In this document: positions 13,764 to 22,525 of the stretch, piece after piece
Numbering within the stretch: position 1 is the stretch's first letter
Layout: each line of letters starts with the position of its first letter
Source: an uncultured Bacteroidota bacterium
Lineage (GTDB): Bacteria > Bacteroidota > Bacteroidia > Flavobacteriales > Flavobacteriaceae
Assembly (NCBI GenBank): GCA_902525795.1
Contig: CABZIT010000010.1
Span: 1-36,183, forward strand
DNA length: 36,183 nucleotides
Direction of reading: 5' to 3'
Program-made: the position numbers and the translations under genes
Notes under the pieces: model-generated
What the model was told of the DNA's origin: nothing
What the model saw: the letters and a program-made list of their open reading frames with translations, nothing else
Database searches by the model: none

Positions 13764-14171
13764 TTAGTTCCTTTCATGTATACAGCAATCTTCATCACTA
13801 CACGTGCAATACTTAAGGTTATAAATGTGTAATAGGGATAAAAAAGAAGCTGATAAATAGGTCAATATTTCTGGTAAGTGTAATATTTCTAGTCCTTCAC
13901 TAATAATTAAAAATGAAAGTATTAACCAAGAAAGAACCATTAAAAACTTAACAATATTATTTATTGAATTTTTTGCTGAATAATACACTGCAATTCCAGA
14001 AACAGCAATAAAAAAATAATTAATTATTTGCCAGGCAAAGGGAATATCATGACTAATATGTACAGATTGAGTTTGGGAAAAGAAAATAAATGGGGTTGCA
14101 AAACAGTGCAACATACAAAGAATATTAGAAGCAACTCCAACCTTATCAGAATATTTAATTGATAAATTCAT
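13764..14171 (-). CDS. MerC-family membrane protein
   Basis: A 135-residue protein with four predicted spans. The N-terminal VGVASNILCMLHCFATPFIF carries Cys19 and Cys23 (CMLHCxxTP) in the first span, the MerC family (PF03203) hallmark. Three hydrophobic segments follow (WQIINYFFIAVSGIAVYY; FLMVLSWLILSFLIIS; ILTYLSASFLSLLHIY). The tail KYCTCSDEDCCIHERN is rich in Cys and His and could bind a metal. MerC proteins import mercury in mer operons, but no other mer gene is near. A role in another thiophilic metal's transport is equally possible. It lies 94 bases downstream of gltD on the same strand, probably a separate unit. Confidence 0.8.
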   Translation of the reverse strand: MNLSIKYSDKVGVASNILCMLHCFATPFIFFSQTQSVHISHDIPFAWQIINYFFIAVSGIAVYYSAKNSINNIVKFLMVLSWLILSFLIISEGLEILHLPEILTYLSASFLSLLHIYNLKYCTCSDEDCCIHERN

Positions 14172-14265
14172 AATGATCAGCGAAAATAGATTTTTTTTCT
14201 TAAAATATCACAATTGAGTCTGGAAATTATCGTGTTGAAACAATTAATGTAATCTTAAAAGATAA

Positions 14266-15726
14266 TTACTTTATCAGATCACCCTTGAGTTTAGTTCTGA
14301 GTGAGGTAGTACCCATTAGTAATTTATCAATTTCATAAGCTGCTTCTCTGCCTTCAGAAATTGCCCACACAATAAGAGATTGACCTCTTCTATTATCGCC
14401 AGCTGCAAAAATTTGTTTATCAGAAGTCATGTATTTAGAGGTAATAGGCTTGTTAAAAGGGTCTGTTTTAATTTCAGATCCTGTAAAGATTTTATTCTCT
14501 GGTCCAGTGAAGCCAAGAGCAAGTAAAACGAGATCGCAGTCCCATATTTTTTCACTATTTTTTTTCTCAACAAGCTCTTTCTGACCCTCAGAATTGGTAA
14601 TCCATTCAACTTCAACAGTTTTCAGTCCTGTGAGCTTGCCCTGTTTATTTCCAATAAACTCTTTAGTCATTATGGACCATTTTCTTTTGCTTCCTTCATC
14701 ATGAGAGGAGCTTGACTTAAGGGTGAATGGCCAGTATGGCCATGGGTTCTCTTTAGTTCTCATTTTAGAAGGCTTAGGCATAATTTCAAAATTTGTGATG
14801 GATTTAGCCCCTTGTCTTACACTTGTCCCAATACAATCAGAACCGGTATCACCACCTCCAATGACAATTACATTTTTATTTTTGGCATGTAAACTTTCTT
14901 TTTTAGATCCAACCGAGTCAGTTACTAGGTTTTGTTTTTTTAAAAAATCCATTGCTTGAACAATTCCCGAAAGTTCATGACCCTTAATTGGTAAATTTCT
15001 TTTAATTGTTGCTCCGGTACATAATAGAACAATATCAAAATTTTTTTTCAATTGCTCAATTGTAATTTGTTTACCAATTTCAATATTTGTTTTAAAGATT
15101 ATCCCTTCTTTCTGCATGATTTTAATTCTCCTATCAATTACATTTTTCTCAAGTTTAAAATCGGGGATACCATACCTAAGTAATCCACCTACTTTTGAGT
15201 CTCTTTCATAAACTTCTACTAAATGACCTGCAAAATTTAGTTGCTGAGCCGCTGCAAGACCCGCAGGTCCAGAACCTATAACAGCAACCTTTTTTCCTGT
15301 ACGTTTTGAAGGTGGTTTTGGCTGAATCCAGCCATTTTCAAATCCTTTTTCAACAATATTTTTTTCAATCAATTCAATGGAAACGGGAGGGTTAATTATT
15401 CCAAGAACACAAGCAGCTTCACAAGGAGCAGGGCACAACCTACCTGTAAATTCAGGGAAATTATTAGTTGTATGTAAAATTGATAATGCTTCTTCCCATT
15501 TACCCTCATGAACTGCATCATTAAAGTCCGGAATAAGATTTCCTAGAGGACATCCACTATGACAGAACGGAACTCCACAATCCATACATCGACTACCCTG
15601 CTCTTGAATTTTTTTATCAGACGGTTTTACAGTAAATTCCCTAAAGTTTTTAATTCTGGACCTCACAGAAACATATTTTTCATCTAATCTTTCAAACTCG
15701 TTAAATCCTTTAAGTTTTCCCATCAT
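14266..15726 (-). CDS. gltD: Glutamate synthase (NADPH) small subunit
   Basis: A 486-residue GltD. The N-terminal iron-sulfur segment has Cys47, 50, 55 and 59 (SRCMDCGVPFCHSGCPLGN) and Cys98, 102 and 106 (RLCPAPCEAACV). FAD binds at VIGSGPAGLAAAQQL (about 150-164), and NAD(P)H at VIGGGDTGSDCIG. The C-terminus closes with FAAGDNRRGQSLIVWAISEG, the second FAD motif. It passes electrons from NADPH to the large subunit, which makes two glutamates from glutamine and 2-oxoglutarate. Its ATG overlaps the gltB stop as ATGA, so the subunits are translationally coupled in equal amounts. Two ATGs lie side by side at the start; either may be used. Confidence 0.96.
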   Translation of the reverse strand: MMGKLKGFNEFERLDEKYVSVRSRIKNFREFTVKPSDKKIQEQGSRCMDCGVPFCHSGCPLGNLIPDFNDAVHEGKWEEALSILHTTNNFPEFTGRLCPAPCEAACVLGIINPPVSIELIEKNIVEKGFENGWIQPKPPSKRTGKKVAVIGSGPAGLAAAQQLNFAGHLVEVYERDSKVGGLLRYGIPDFKLEKNVIDRRIKIMQKEGIIFKTNIEIGKQITIEQLKKNFDIVLLCTGATIKRNLPIKGHELSGIVQAMDFLKKQNLVTDSVGSKKESLHAKNKNVIVIGGGDTGSDCIGTSVRQGAKSITNFEIMPKPSKMRTKENPWPYWPFTLKSSSSHDEGSKRKWSIMTKEFIGNKQGKLTGLKTVEVEWITNSEGQKELVEKKNSEKIWDCDLVLLALGFTGPENKIFTGSEIKTDPFNKPITSKYMTSDKQIFAAGDNRRGQSLIVWAISEGREAAYEIDKLLMGTTSLRTKLKGDLIK

Positions 15727-18700
15727 TTATTCATTAATTCAGCAATTTTCTGTTCCTTAATTTTTTTCAGAGCGTTCTTATATTCGATAGGCATTACCTT
15801 CACAAATAATTTTCTAGCAATATCCCAGTCAGATAATAATTTTTCAGCAATTTCACTATTAGTATATGAATAATGATTTTTAATCATATTTAGTATTTCA
15901 ATATTATCGTGATCATCCAATGACTCAATTTCAATCATATTCATATTAAAATTTTTCTCCGATAGAGATTTTTTATAGATGTACGCAACACCACCACTCA
16001 TTCCTGCACCAAAATTTCTTCCAATTGTACCAAGAATAACTACTTTTCCTCCTGTCATATACTCACATCCGTGGTCGCCAACGCCTTCTACAACTGCACT
16101 TGCCCCTGAGTTCCTTACGCAAAACCTTTCACCAGCTATTCCGTTAATGTAAGTTTCACCATTTATTGCCCCATACAATGCAACATTGCCAGTTATAATA
16201 TTTTTATGAGATTTAAATGTAGCATTTTTAGGTTTTTTAACAACTAAAGTTGCCCCAGAAAGTCCTTTGCCTAGATAATCATTAGTATTTCCAAAAACAG
16301 TAAATTTTATTCCATTTGTGGCAAAAGCGCCAAAACTTTGTCCAGCTGAACCATAAAAATCAATATTTAGTGTGTTTTTAGGCAGACCTTTTTCACCATA
16401 AAGTTTTGAAATTTCGTTGCTAATAATTGCCCCAACGGCTCTATCAGTATTTTTGATTTTATATTCTAGATTTAATTTGATTTTCTTTTCAATTGATAGT
16501 CTTGATTTCTTTAAAATTTTAAAATCAATTACATTTTCTAAATTATGATCTTGTTTTTCTGTATTTCTAATGGAAATTTTTTCATTTAATTCTGGTTTAT
16601 ATAAAATTTTATCAAGATTAATTCCTCTAAACTTATATTCCTGGATATCATCTTTCATTTTAAGAAATTGACTTTTACCAATCATTTCATCTATTGTTCT
16701 AAAACCTAGTTTCGCCATTATTTCTCTTAGTTCACTAGCAACGAAGTACATAAAATTTATCACGTGTTCAGGCTTACCTTTGAAGTTTTTTCTAAGTTCA
16801 GGGTCTTGAGTAGCTATTCCCACGGGACAGGTATTGAGATGACATGCTCTCATCATAATACAGCCAGATGCTACGAGAGGAGCTGTTGAGAATCCAAATT
16901 CTTCAGCACCTAATAGGCATGCAACAGCAACATCTCTTCCTGTCTTTAATTGACCATCACATTCTATTTTAACTCTGGATCTTAAATCATTCAAAACTAA
17001 TGTTTGCTGTGCTTCTGCAATTCCTAACTCCCAAGGGAGACCAGCATGTCTCAAAGAGGTTAAGGGAGAAGCTCCAGTACCACCATCATATCCAGAAATC
17101 AATATAACATCAGCTTTGGCTTTTACAACCCCAGCTGCAATTGTTCCAACTCCAGCCTTTGATACTAATTTTACATTAATTTTAGCATTTCTATTGGCAT
17201 TTTTAAGATCAAAAATTAATTGAGCTAAATCTTCTATAGAATAAATATCATGATGAGGGGGAGGCGAAATTAATCCAACATATGGTGTAGAATTTCTCAC
17301 TTTTGCTATGAGAGGGTTTACTTTGGGTCCTGGAAGATGTCCTCCCTCTCCTGGTTTTGCACCTTGTGCCATTTTAATTTGGATTTCGTCAGAATTGGTT
17401 AAATAATTAGAGCTAACACCAAACCTTCCTGATGCAACTTGTTTAATCGAGCTATTCTTCTCACTCCGAAACCTTATGCTATCTTCACCACCCTCACCAG
17501 AATTACTTTTACCGCCAATTGTGTTCATAGCAACAGCTAGGTTTTCATGCGCTTCTTTACTTATAGAACCATATGACATTGCCCCGGTTTTAAACCTTTT
17601 GACTATTTCTGTCCAGGGTTCTACTTCATCAATTGATATTGGGTCATGGTTCACAAATTTCAACATCCCTCTGATAGTCATCAATTGTTCATTTTGATCA
17701 TTAATTAGTGAAGCATATTTTTTGTAGGCTTCATAATTTTCCAATCGAACAGCATTTTGTAAATTTGAAATTGTAGTAGGATTGAATAAATGAGCTTCAC
17801 CATTTCTTCTCCATCTGTAATCACCTCCAACGTTCAAGGATAAATTCTTTGAAGAAAATGCGAAATTAAATCGATGAGAAATTTCTTTTTCAACAATATA
17901 AAGTCCAATTCCTTCGATTCTTGTTGGAGTATTTTTAAAGTATTTTTCAACAAACTTTGATCTAAGGCCAAGCGCTTCAAAAATTTGTGATCCTCGATAA
18001 GAATTTAAAGTAGAAATACCAATCTTATTCATGATTTTCAACACTCCATTTGCTATAGCTTTATTATAATTTAATATAGATTTTTCAACAGTTATATTTT
18101 GAAATTTTCCGTCATTTTGGTGATATGAGATAATTTCGTTAACTAAATATGGGTTTATAGCACTTGCGCCAAAACCAAATAGCAAAGAAAAGTGATGTGG
18201 CTCTCTCGGTTCCGCTGATTCAATGATAATACCAAATTTTGATCTTTTTTTTCTTCTTATCATCGATTGATGGACATATGAACATACTAATAAAACAGGT
18301 ATCGGTGCAAGAGACTTATTTATATTTCTATCACTAATAATTATAATGTTACAACCTGAATCAACAGAGTATTCTACTTCACTCACTATATTTTCAAGAG
18401 CTTCTTCGAGTCCATTGTGACCTTTTTTTACTTCATATAATGCATTGACTGATTTAGACTTAAAGTCTTTGTGTTTGATCGATTTAATTTTGTATAAATC
18501 CTCATTTGAAATTATAGGATTTTTTATTGTTAATTTTTTTGCGTGATTTGGGCATAAATCAAAAATATTTTCATCGCTTCCTATTGACATACTAGTATCA
18601 GTAACTATTTCTTCCCTGATCCCGTCTAGTGGAGGATTGGTAACTTGTGCAAATAGTTGTTTAAAATAATTATATATTAATTGTGGTTTTTTAGAAAGCA

Positions 18701-20192
18701 CGGCTAAAGGAGTGTCGGTACCCATAGATCCAATAGGTTCTTTGGCTTTGATACACATGGGAAGTATGATTTTTTTAATATCTTCTTGAGTGTAACCAAA
18801 TACTTTAAGTCTGGTTTCGAAATCTATTACTTCTTTAGTCAAGGGGCCTTTTTTGTATGGTATTTGAGACAGGTTTAAAATATTTTTGTTATTCCACTTA
18901 TCATACGGGAATTTTGAACAAATTTTATTTTTAATTTCTGAATCATTAACGATTTCTCCGTTAACCATATCAACAAGAAACATCTTACCTGGCTCAAGCC
19001 TACCATGGTACTTTATATTTTCTGGTACAATATCTACAACGCCTGTCTCTGAAGACATTATAACATATCCATCTTTTGTTACTGTATATCTAGATGGTCT
19101 TAGTCCATTGCGGTCTAAAACAGCACCAATGTAATCACCATCTGTAAAAGGAATTGATGCCGGACCATCCCAGGGTTCCATTATGTTACTGTTGTATTTA
19201 TAAAAAGCCTTTTTGACATCGGACATGGAGTTATGCTTCTCCCACGCTTCTGGAACTAGCATCATCATAATTTCGGGTAAAGACCTGCCAGAGATCAGTA
19301 AAAGTTCAACAACCATATCCATTGATGCTGAATCAGACTTTCCTGGTAAAATTATAGGTAAGACTTTGTTTATATCCGGCTTGCTGATCAACGGAGAACT
19401 TAATAGCTCCTCACGTGCTTTCATTCTACTAATATTTCCTTTTAATGTATTGATCTCACCGTTGTGACACATGTATCTAAAAGGTTGAGCAAGATCCCAT
19501 GTTGGGAATGTATTTGTTGAAAAACGTTGATGAACAAGAGCCAATTTAGTTACAAACAAAGGATTTTTTAAATCTAAATAGAATCTATCGATATCTTCAG
19601 GAATTAACAGACCTTTATATATGATGGTTTTTGTACTTAAACTGGAGAAATAAAAATATTGTTTTTGAGATAGCTCAGACTTGTAAATCTTATTTTCTGT
19701 AATTTTTCTTGCAGTAAAGAGTTTGGCTTTAAATAAATTCGTGTCATCAATTTTTTTTACAAACACCTGCTTTACAATAGGCTGACAATAACTAGCAATT
19801 CTTCCTACAACTCTACTATCAACTGGAACATCTCTCCAACCTAATATTTCTAAGTTTTGTCTTTTAATTTCACTCTCAAAAGTTTGTCTGCAAATTTGAT
19901 TTTGTTGCGCCTTTTGTGGTAAAAAAACCATCCCAACAGCGTAGTCTCCTTCATTAGGTATTTTAAATTCACAAACTTTTTTAAAAAAATCATGAGGAAT
20001 ATCGATAAGAATACCAGCACCATCTCCAGTTCTTCCGTCAGAACTAACAGCACCTCTGTGCTCCAATCTTGTCAATATATTAAGAGCTTTATTAATAATA
20101 TCATTTGATTTTATTCCATTTAGACTGCAAATAAAACCAGCACCACAATTTTCGTGTTCAAATATTGAATTATAAAGTCCTTTTTTTATCAT
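15723..20192 (-). CDS. gltB: Glutamate synthase large subunit
   Basis: A 1489-residue GltB with all domains in order. After a short propeptide (MIKKGLYNSIFEHEN), Cys16 in NCGAGFICS is the N-terminal nucleophile of the glutaminase domain. A central domain follows, then the FMN-binding synthase domain (GGEDSIRF; GAKPGEGGHLPGPKV; ISGYDGGTGASPL). The 3Fe-4S site is CIMMRACHLNTCPVGIA. The C-terminal beta-helix has repeated GxxxGGxVxILG-type turns. It releases ammonia from glutamine and channels it to 2-oxoglutarate, the main nitrogen-assimilation route with glutamine synthetase. The first gene of gltBD. A hairpin terminator sits between it and the porin gene upstream, so it probably has its own promoter in the short gap or depends on read-through. 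Confidence 0.97.
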   Translation of the reverse strand: MIKKGLYNSIFEHENCGAGFICSLNGIKSNDIINKALNILTRLEHRGAVSSDGRTGDGAGILIDIPHDFFKKVCEFKIPNEGDYAVGMVFLPQKAQQNQICRQTFESEIKRQNLEILGWRDVPVDSRVVGRIASYCQPIVKQVFVKKIDDTNLFKAKLFTARKITENKIYKSELSQKQYFYFSSLSTKTIIYKGLLIPEDIDRFYLDLKNPLFVTKLALVHQRFSTNTFPTWDLAQPFRYMCHNGEINTLKGNISRMKAREELLSSPLISKPDINKVLPIILPGKSDSASMDMVVELLLISGRSLPEIMMMLVPEAWEKHNSMSDVKKAFYKYNSNIMEPWDGPASIPFTDGDYIGAVLDRNGLRPSRYTVTKDGYVIMSSETGVVDIVPENIKYHGRLEPGKMFLVDMVNGEIVNDSEIKNKICSKFPYDKWNNKNILNLSQIPYKKGPLTKEVIDFETRLKVFGYTQEDIKKIILPMCIKAKEPIGSMGTDTPLAVLSKKPQLIYNYFKQLFAQVTNPPLDGIREEIVTDTSMSIGSDENIFDLCPNHAKKLTIKNPIISNEDLYKIKSIKHKDFKSKSVNALYEVKKGHNGLEEALENIVSEVEYSVDSGCNIIIISDRNINKSLAPIPVLLVCSYVHQSMIRRKKRSKFGIIIESAEPREPHHFSLLFGFGASAINPYLVNEIISYHQNDGKFQNITVEKSILNYNKAIANGVLKIMNKIGISTLNSYRGSQIFEALGLRSKFVEKYFKNTPTRIEGIGLYIVEKEISHRFNFAFSSKNLSLNVGGDYRWRRNGEAHLFNPTTISNLQNAVRLENYEAYKKYASLINDQNEQLMTIRGMLKFVNHDPISIDEVEPWTEIVKRFKTGAMSYGSISKEAHENLAVAMNTIGGKSNSGEGGEDSIRFRSEKNSSIKQVASGRFGVSSNYLTNSDEIQIKMAQGAKPGEGGHLPGPKVNPLIAKVRNSTPYVGLISPPPHHDIYSIEDLAQLIFDLKNANRNAKINVKLVSKAGVGTIAAGVVKAKADVILISGYDGGTGASPLTSLRHAGLPWELGIAEAQQTLVLNDLRSRVKIECDGQLKTGRDVAVACLLGAEEFGFSTAPLVASGCIMMRACHLNTCPVGIATQDPELRKNFKGKPEHVINFMYFVASELREIMAKLGFRTIDEMIGKSQFLKMKDDIQEYKFRGINLDKILYKPELNEKISIRNTEKQDHNLENVIDFKILKKSRLSIEKKIKLNLEYKIKNTDRAVGAIISNEISKLYGEKGLPKNTLNIDFYGSAGQSFGAFATNGIKFTVFGNTNDYLGKGLSGATLVVKKPKNATFKSHKNIITGNVALYGAINGETYINGIAGERFCVRNSGASAVVEGVGDHGCEYMTGGKVVILGTIGRNFGAGMSGGVAYIYKKSLSEKNFNMNMIEIESLDDHDNIEILNMIKNHYSYTNSEIAEKLLSDWDIARKLFVKVMPIEYKNALKKIKEQKIAELMNK

Positions 20193-20220
20193 AAGTTAAT
20201 CACTAAGTTTGAAAAAAAAA

Positions 20221-20247
20221 GCGCCAACAAAGGCGCTTTTTTTATAA
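20221..20247 (-). terminator. Intrinsic terminator downstream of the porin gene
   Basis: GCGCC (20221-20225) pairs with GGCGC (20232-20236) over AACAAA. The stem is flanked by A9 on one side and T7 on the other, so the A/T tracts extend it and it can stop transcription in either direction. It separates the TorF-like porin gene from gltB, both on the minus strand. Confidence 0.8.
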
Positions 20248-20258
20248 AAGTGTTTTTG

Positions 20259-20876
20259 TTAAAGACTAACTCCGACAGCTACATACATGATTTCTGTGTC
20301 AGGGTTATAAATTAAGCTTCCAGAAAGAGGTAAACTAAAATCCTCAGTAATCTTAATATCTTTTCCAGTTGATAATGAAACATTTACTAGTGCAAATTCT
20401 CCATCCATGGAATATCCAGTATCACCCGCACCAATTGCAACATCAAAGCCAGCAAGTGGATACCCAACTTCAACATAGGTATCTTCACCATCAAAGAAAT
20501 AAGCTCCCATGATTGAAAAACTTCCAAGCGTTGTTCCAATAGAACCTTCAAGACCAGTTAATGATCCTCCAGCAAAATCAAGCGCTCCATCAGTAGTTGC
20601 ACCAGGAAAATAATAGTTGGTTACGGCTAAATCAAAAGATCCTATAGAACCAGAAACATAAAGATCAAGTTCTGAAAGAGAATTATCTTGCAAATCGTAA
20701 CTTGACCACACACCAACTTCAATGGGACCCACTTCAGTGGAAATCATTGGTTGAATAGCAAAGTTTCCTAAGTCTTGACCTCTCCAAACATATTTGTTTG
20801 TCATGTCAACGCTTACTGATTGAGCAAAGGAAGCTGCACTAAATAGTAAAATAAATAATGTAGTTATTTTTTTCAT
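20259..20876 (-). CDS. TorF-like outer-membrane beta-barrel (putative porin)
   Basis: A 205-residue outer-membrane protein. MKKITTLFILLFSAASFAQS is a signal peptide. The mature part starts VSVDMTNKYVWRGQDLG, matching the VSxxYxxRGxxxS opening of TorF/Gcw_chp-type porins (PF09694). Alternating amphipathic strands with Gly/Ser turns follow (EVGVWSSYDLQ; SELDLYVSGSIG; YVEVGYPLAGFDVAIGAG), and the protein ends in a strand, MYVAVGVSL. Probably a small barrel for solute uptake. It lies directly upstream of gltB on the same strand, separated by a terminator. Linkage to nitrogen assimilation is suggestive only. No canonical -7 box was found upstream. Confidence 0.8.
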   Translation of the reverse strand: MKKITTLFILLFSAASFAQSVSVDMTNKYVWRGQDLGNFAIQPMISTEVGPIEVGVWSSYDLQDNSLSELDLYVSGSIGSFDLAVTNYYFPGATTDGALDFAGGSLTGLEGSIGTTLGSFSIMGAYFFDGEDTYVEVGYPLAGFDVAIGAGDTGYSMDGEFALVNVSLSTGKDIKITEDFSLPLSGSLIYNPDTEIMYVAVGVSL

Positions 20877-21052
20877 TTTATTTGTTTTAGTTAAAAATTA
20901 TTAATTAAGCGTGAAATTAAATAAAAACTTCTGATCATGCACATAATATTGAAATAATGCTAGAATTTTTGAAGATATCATAAAATATTCGACAAAAAAT
21001 TAAAGATTATTAAAAAAAATGTACAAAACTGATTATGATACAGATATTTGAA

Positions 21053-21244
21053 TTATCTATCATTTTCAAATCTACCCCAATTTCCACCACCATCATAATC
21101 GTTTTGATCATAACTTTTTGTTTCGGGGTTCTTCATTCTTTTTCTTTTTTGATCGTCATGTGATTTTTTTATCATATACAATAAACCGCTCATATACAAT
21201 GAAAAAATGATAAAGCCAATTATAAACATTAATGGACTAAGCAC
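21053..21244 (-). CDS. Small single-span membrane protein, unknown
   Basis: The open frame extends back into the preceding gene, but the plausible start is GTG at 21244, one base after that gene's stop. This gives 63 residues (MLSPLMFIIGFIIFSLYMSG onward). One membrane span (about 4-25) is followed by a charged, probably cytoplasmic tail (IKKSHDDQKRKRMKNPETKS) ending in a Gly/Asp/Asn-rich stretch DYDGGGNWGRFENDR. I recognise no family. It is the last gene of a four-gene operon behind an NAD(P)H oxidoreductase and a DoxX-like protein. Tight spacing supports it being real. Confidence 0.6.
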   Translation of the reverse strand: MLSPLMFIIGFIIFSLYMSGLLYMIKKSHDDQKRKRMKNPETKSYDQNDYDGGGNWGRFENDR

Positions 21245-21245
21245 G

Positions 21246-21434
21246 CTATTTTTCTTTATTATTAAAATCTCTTCTTCTCTGACGAATCGCAATAGCAAAT
21301 AATAAAATTGTCCCCGGCCAATGAGCTGAATATTGAGCCTCGGCAATATTTCCAGATAAACCAAGTGCAATTGAATAAATCATGCATATAAACGCTATTA
21401 TGATAGGATAATAAACTTCAAGTATTTTTTTCAT
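21246..21434 (-). CDS. Small two-span membrane protein, unknown
   Basis: A 62-residue protein: MKKILEVYYPIIIAFICMIY runs into span one, a short loop SGNIAEAQYSAHWPG, then span two TILLFAIAIRQRRRDF and a basic tail. The positive-inside rule puts both ends in the cytoplasm and the conserved-looking HWPG loop outside. I do not recognise the family. Its ATG lies one base after the DoxX-like stop and its stop lies one base before the next start, so it is firmly embedded in the operon and likely functions with the DoxX-like protein. Confidence 0.65.
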   Translation of the reverse strand: MKKILEVYYPIIIAFICMIYSIALGLSGNIAEAQYSAHWPGTILLFAIAIRQRRRDFNNKEK

Positions 21435-21435
21435 T

Positions 21436-21846
21436 TTAATTTAGTTTTAAATAGCTTCTTCCAATAATTAAAGCAGCTGTGATTATAATTATATTTTTGA
21501 TTATGTACTGACCCTCAAGGGTTGGTAAAAAAGGATTTGAACTTTGAAAAGTAATTTCTGGTAAAATTACCAGTGGCATAAAAGTCCCTGCCATCTGTAA
21601 AAACATTAACACCATAGCCAAAAGAGTGGTTTTTTTACTTAAAAAACAAATTCCGATTAGCATTTCCCACCATCCAATAACAATAGTCCAATTTTCAGGA
21701 CTCAGGAAGGGCATCCAAAATACTGTATCAATGATCAGTTCGGTCGCAGGTGATAAGTCTAAAACTTTTAATAAACCAAACCAAAAAAATATAATAAATA
21801 ATGGGATTCTTACTAAATAATCGTTTGTGTTAAATTTGTAAAGCAT
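21436..21846 (-). CDS. DoxX-like membrane protein
   Basis: A 136-residue protein with four hydrophobic spans. RIPLFIIFFWFGLLKVLDLS opens it, the DoxX/YkgB-type pattern of a first helix ending in F(G)xxK. Next is WTIVIGWWEMLIGICFLSKK, matching the GxxEi-GxxL helix of DoxX. TTLLAMVLMFLQMAGTFMPL and IIKNIIIITAALIIGRSYLK form the last two spans. DoxX proteins are linked to quinone or thiol redox reactions in the membrane. It follows an NAD(P)H oxidoreductase gene by four bases, so electron transfer between the two is a fair inference. The function of this branch is not established. Confidence 0.75.
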   Translation of the reverse strand: MLYKFNTNDYLVRIPLFIIFFWFGLLKVLDLSPATELIIDTVFWMPFLSPENWTIVIGWWEMLIGICFLSKKTTLLAMVLMFLQMAGTFMPLVILPEITFQSSNPFLPTLEGQYIIKNIIIITAALIIGRSYLKLN

Positions 21847-21850
21847 AATT

Positions 21851-22426
21851 TTATTTTTTTAAATCTGATAAAATATCTTTTTGAACCGACTTTAGGTATT
21901 TTTTTCTTTTTTTATCAGAAATGAATGGAACAGACCAAAATTGTTTTGTTTTAAACCAAAGAGATGGCTTCCATCCAAAAACAAATGTATATACACCCAT
22001 AACTAGTCTTAATTTTACTGAATTCAAATATAATGTTTTAACCGGAAGTGCTGGAGCTCCATGCGTTATATAAGTTCTAACGATTTTGTCTTTTAAGAAT
22101 GGCTTTGGGTAAGCATAGGTTTTGGTTATATTAATGAATTTGTAAGCAAATCCGGGTGTAAGAACCTCATCAAAAAAAATTTCAGTTCTTGGTGTCAAAC
22201 GAAACCACCAAACTGGTGAAATAATATAAATTCTTTCACACCAGGTTACAAGACTTTGATAATTAGCAATTACTTTGTCGCGTGGTCTGGTAAAGCTGTC
22301 CCTGTATAAATCAATTATTTTTAATTCTTGTCCAGATTTATTAATAAGAGTTTTGATAGTCTGAAAGATACCATTATAACAAAATGAGTTTGTTTCGGGA
22401 TGACCTACAACAATTAAATTTTTCAA
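21851..22426 (-). CDS. NAD(P)H-dependent oxidoreductase, flavodoxin-like (MdaB/KefF type)
   Basis: A 191-residue flavoprotein. MKNLIVVGHPETNSFCYNGI gives the first strand and FMN/FAD phosphate loop (GHPxxxSF) of the NQO1/MdaB/KefF family. LKIIDLYRDSF is the family's D-L-Y strand. WCERIYIISPVWWFRLTPRT is the flavin-binding W..P.WW.. motif. YITHGAPALP is the second flavin loop. Such enzymes reduce quinones by two electrons using NAD(P)H. The C-terminal part (WFKTKQFWSVPFISDKKRKK) is basic and may touch the membrane. First gene of a four-gene operon with a DoxX-like protein. It is divergent from the membrane-protein gene at 22526, with 99 bases between. Confidence 0.85.
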   Translation of the reverse strand: MKNLIVVGHPETNSFCYNGIFQTIKTLINKSGQELKIIDLYRDSFTRPRDKVIANYQSLVTWCERIYIISPVWWFRLTPRTEIFFDEVLTPGFAYKFINITKTYAYPKPFLKDKIVRTYITHGAPALPVKTLYLNSVKLRLVMGVYTFVFGWKPSLWFKTKQFWSVPFISDKKRKKYLKSVQKDILSDLKK

Positions 22427-22525
22427 TATTTTTTTCTATAAAATTAACAAATCTTGTGCCACTAAATGCCCGCTAGACTATTCTAATACTTAACAACGGC
22501 ACAAAAATTGATTTATTAAGATTGT

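Noticed and set aside
21245-21370. A longer form of the last redox-operon protein starting at 21370
   Set aside because: The extension overlaps the certain 62-residue gene in another frame and is not membrane-like; GTG at 21244 fits the operon spacing.
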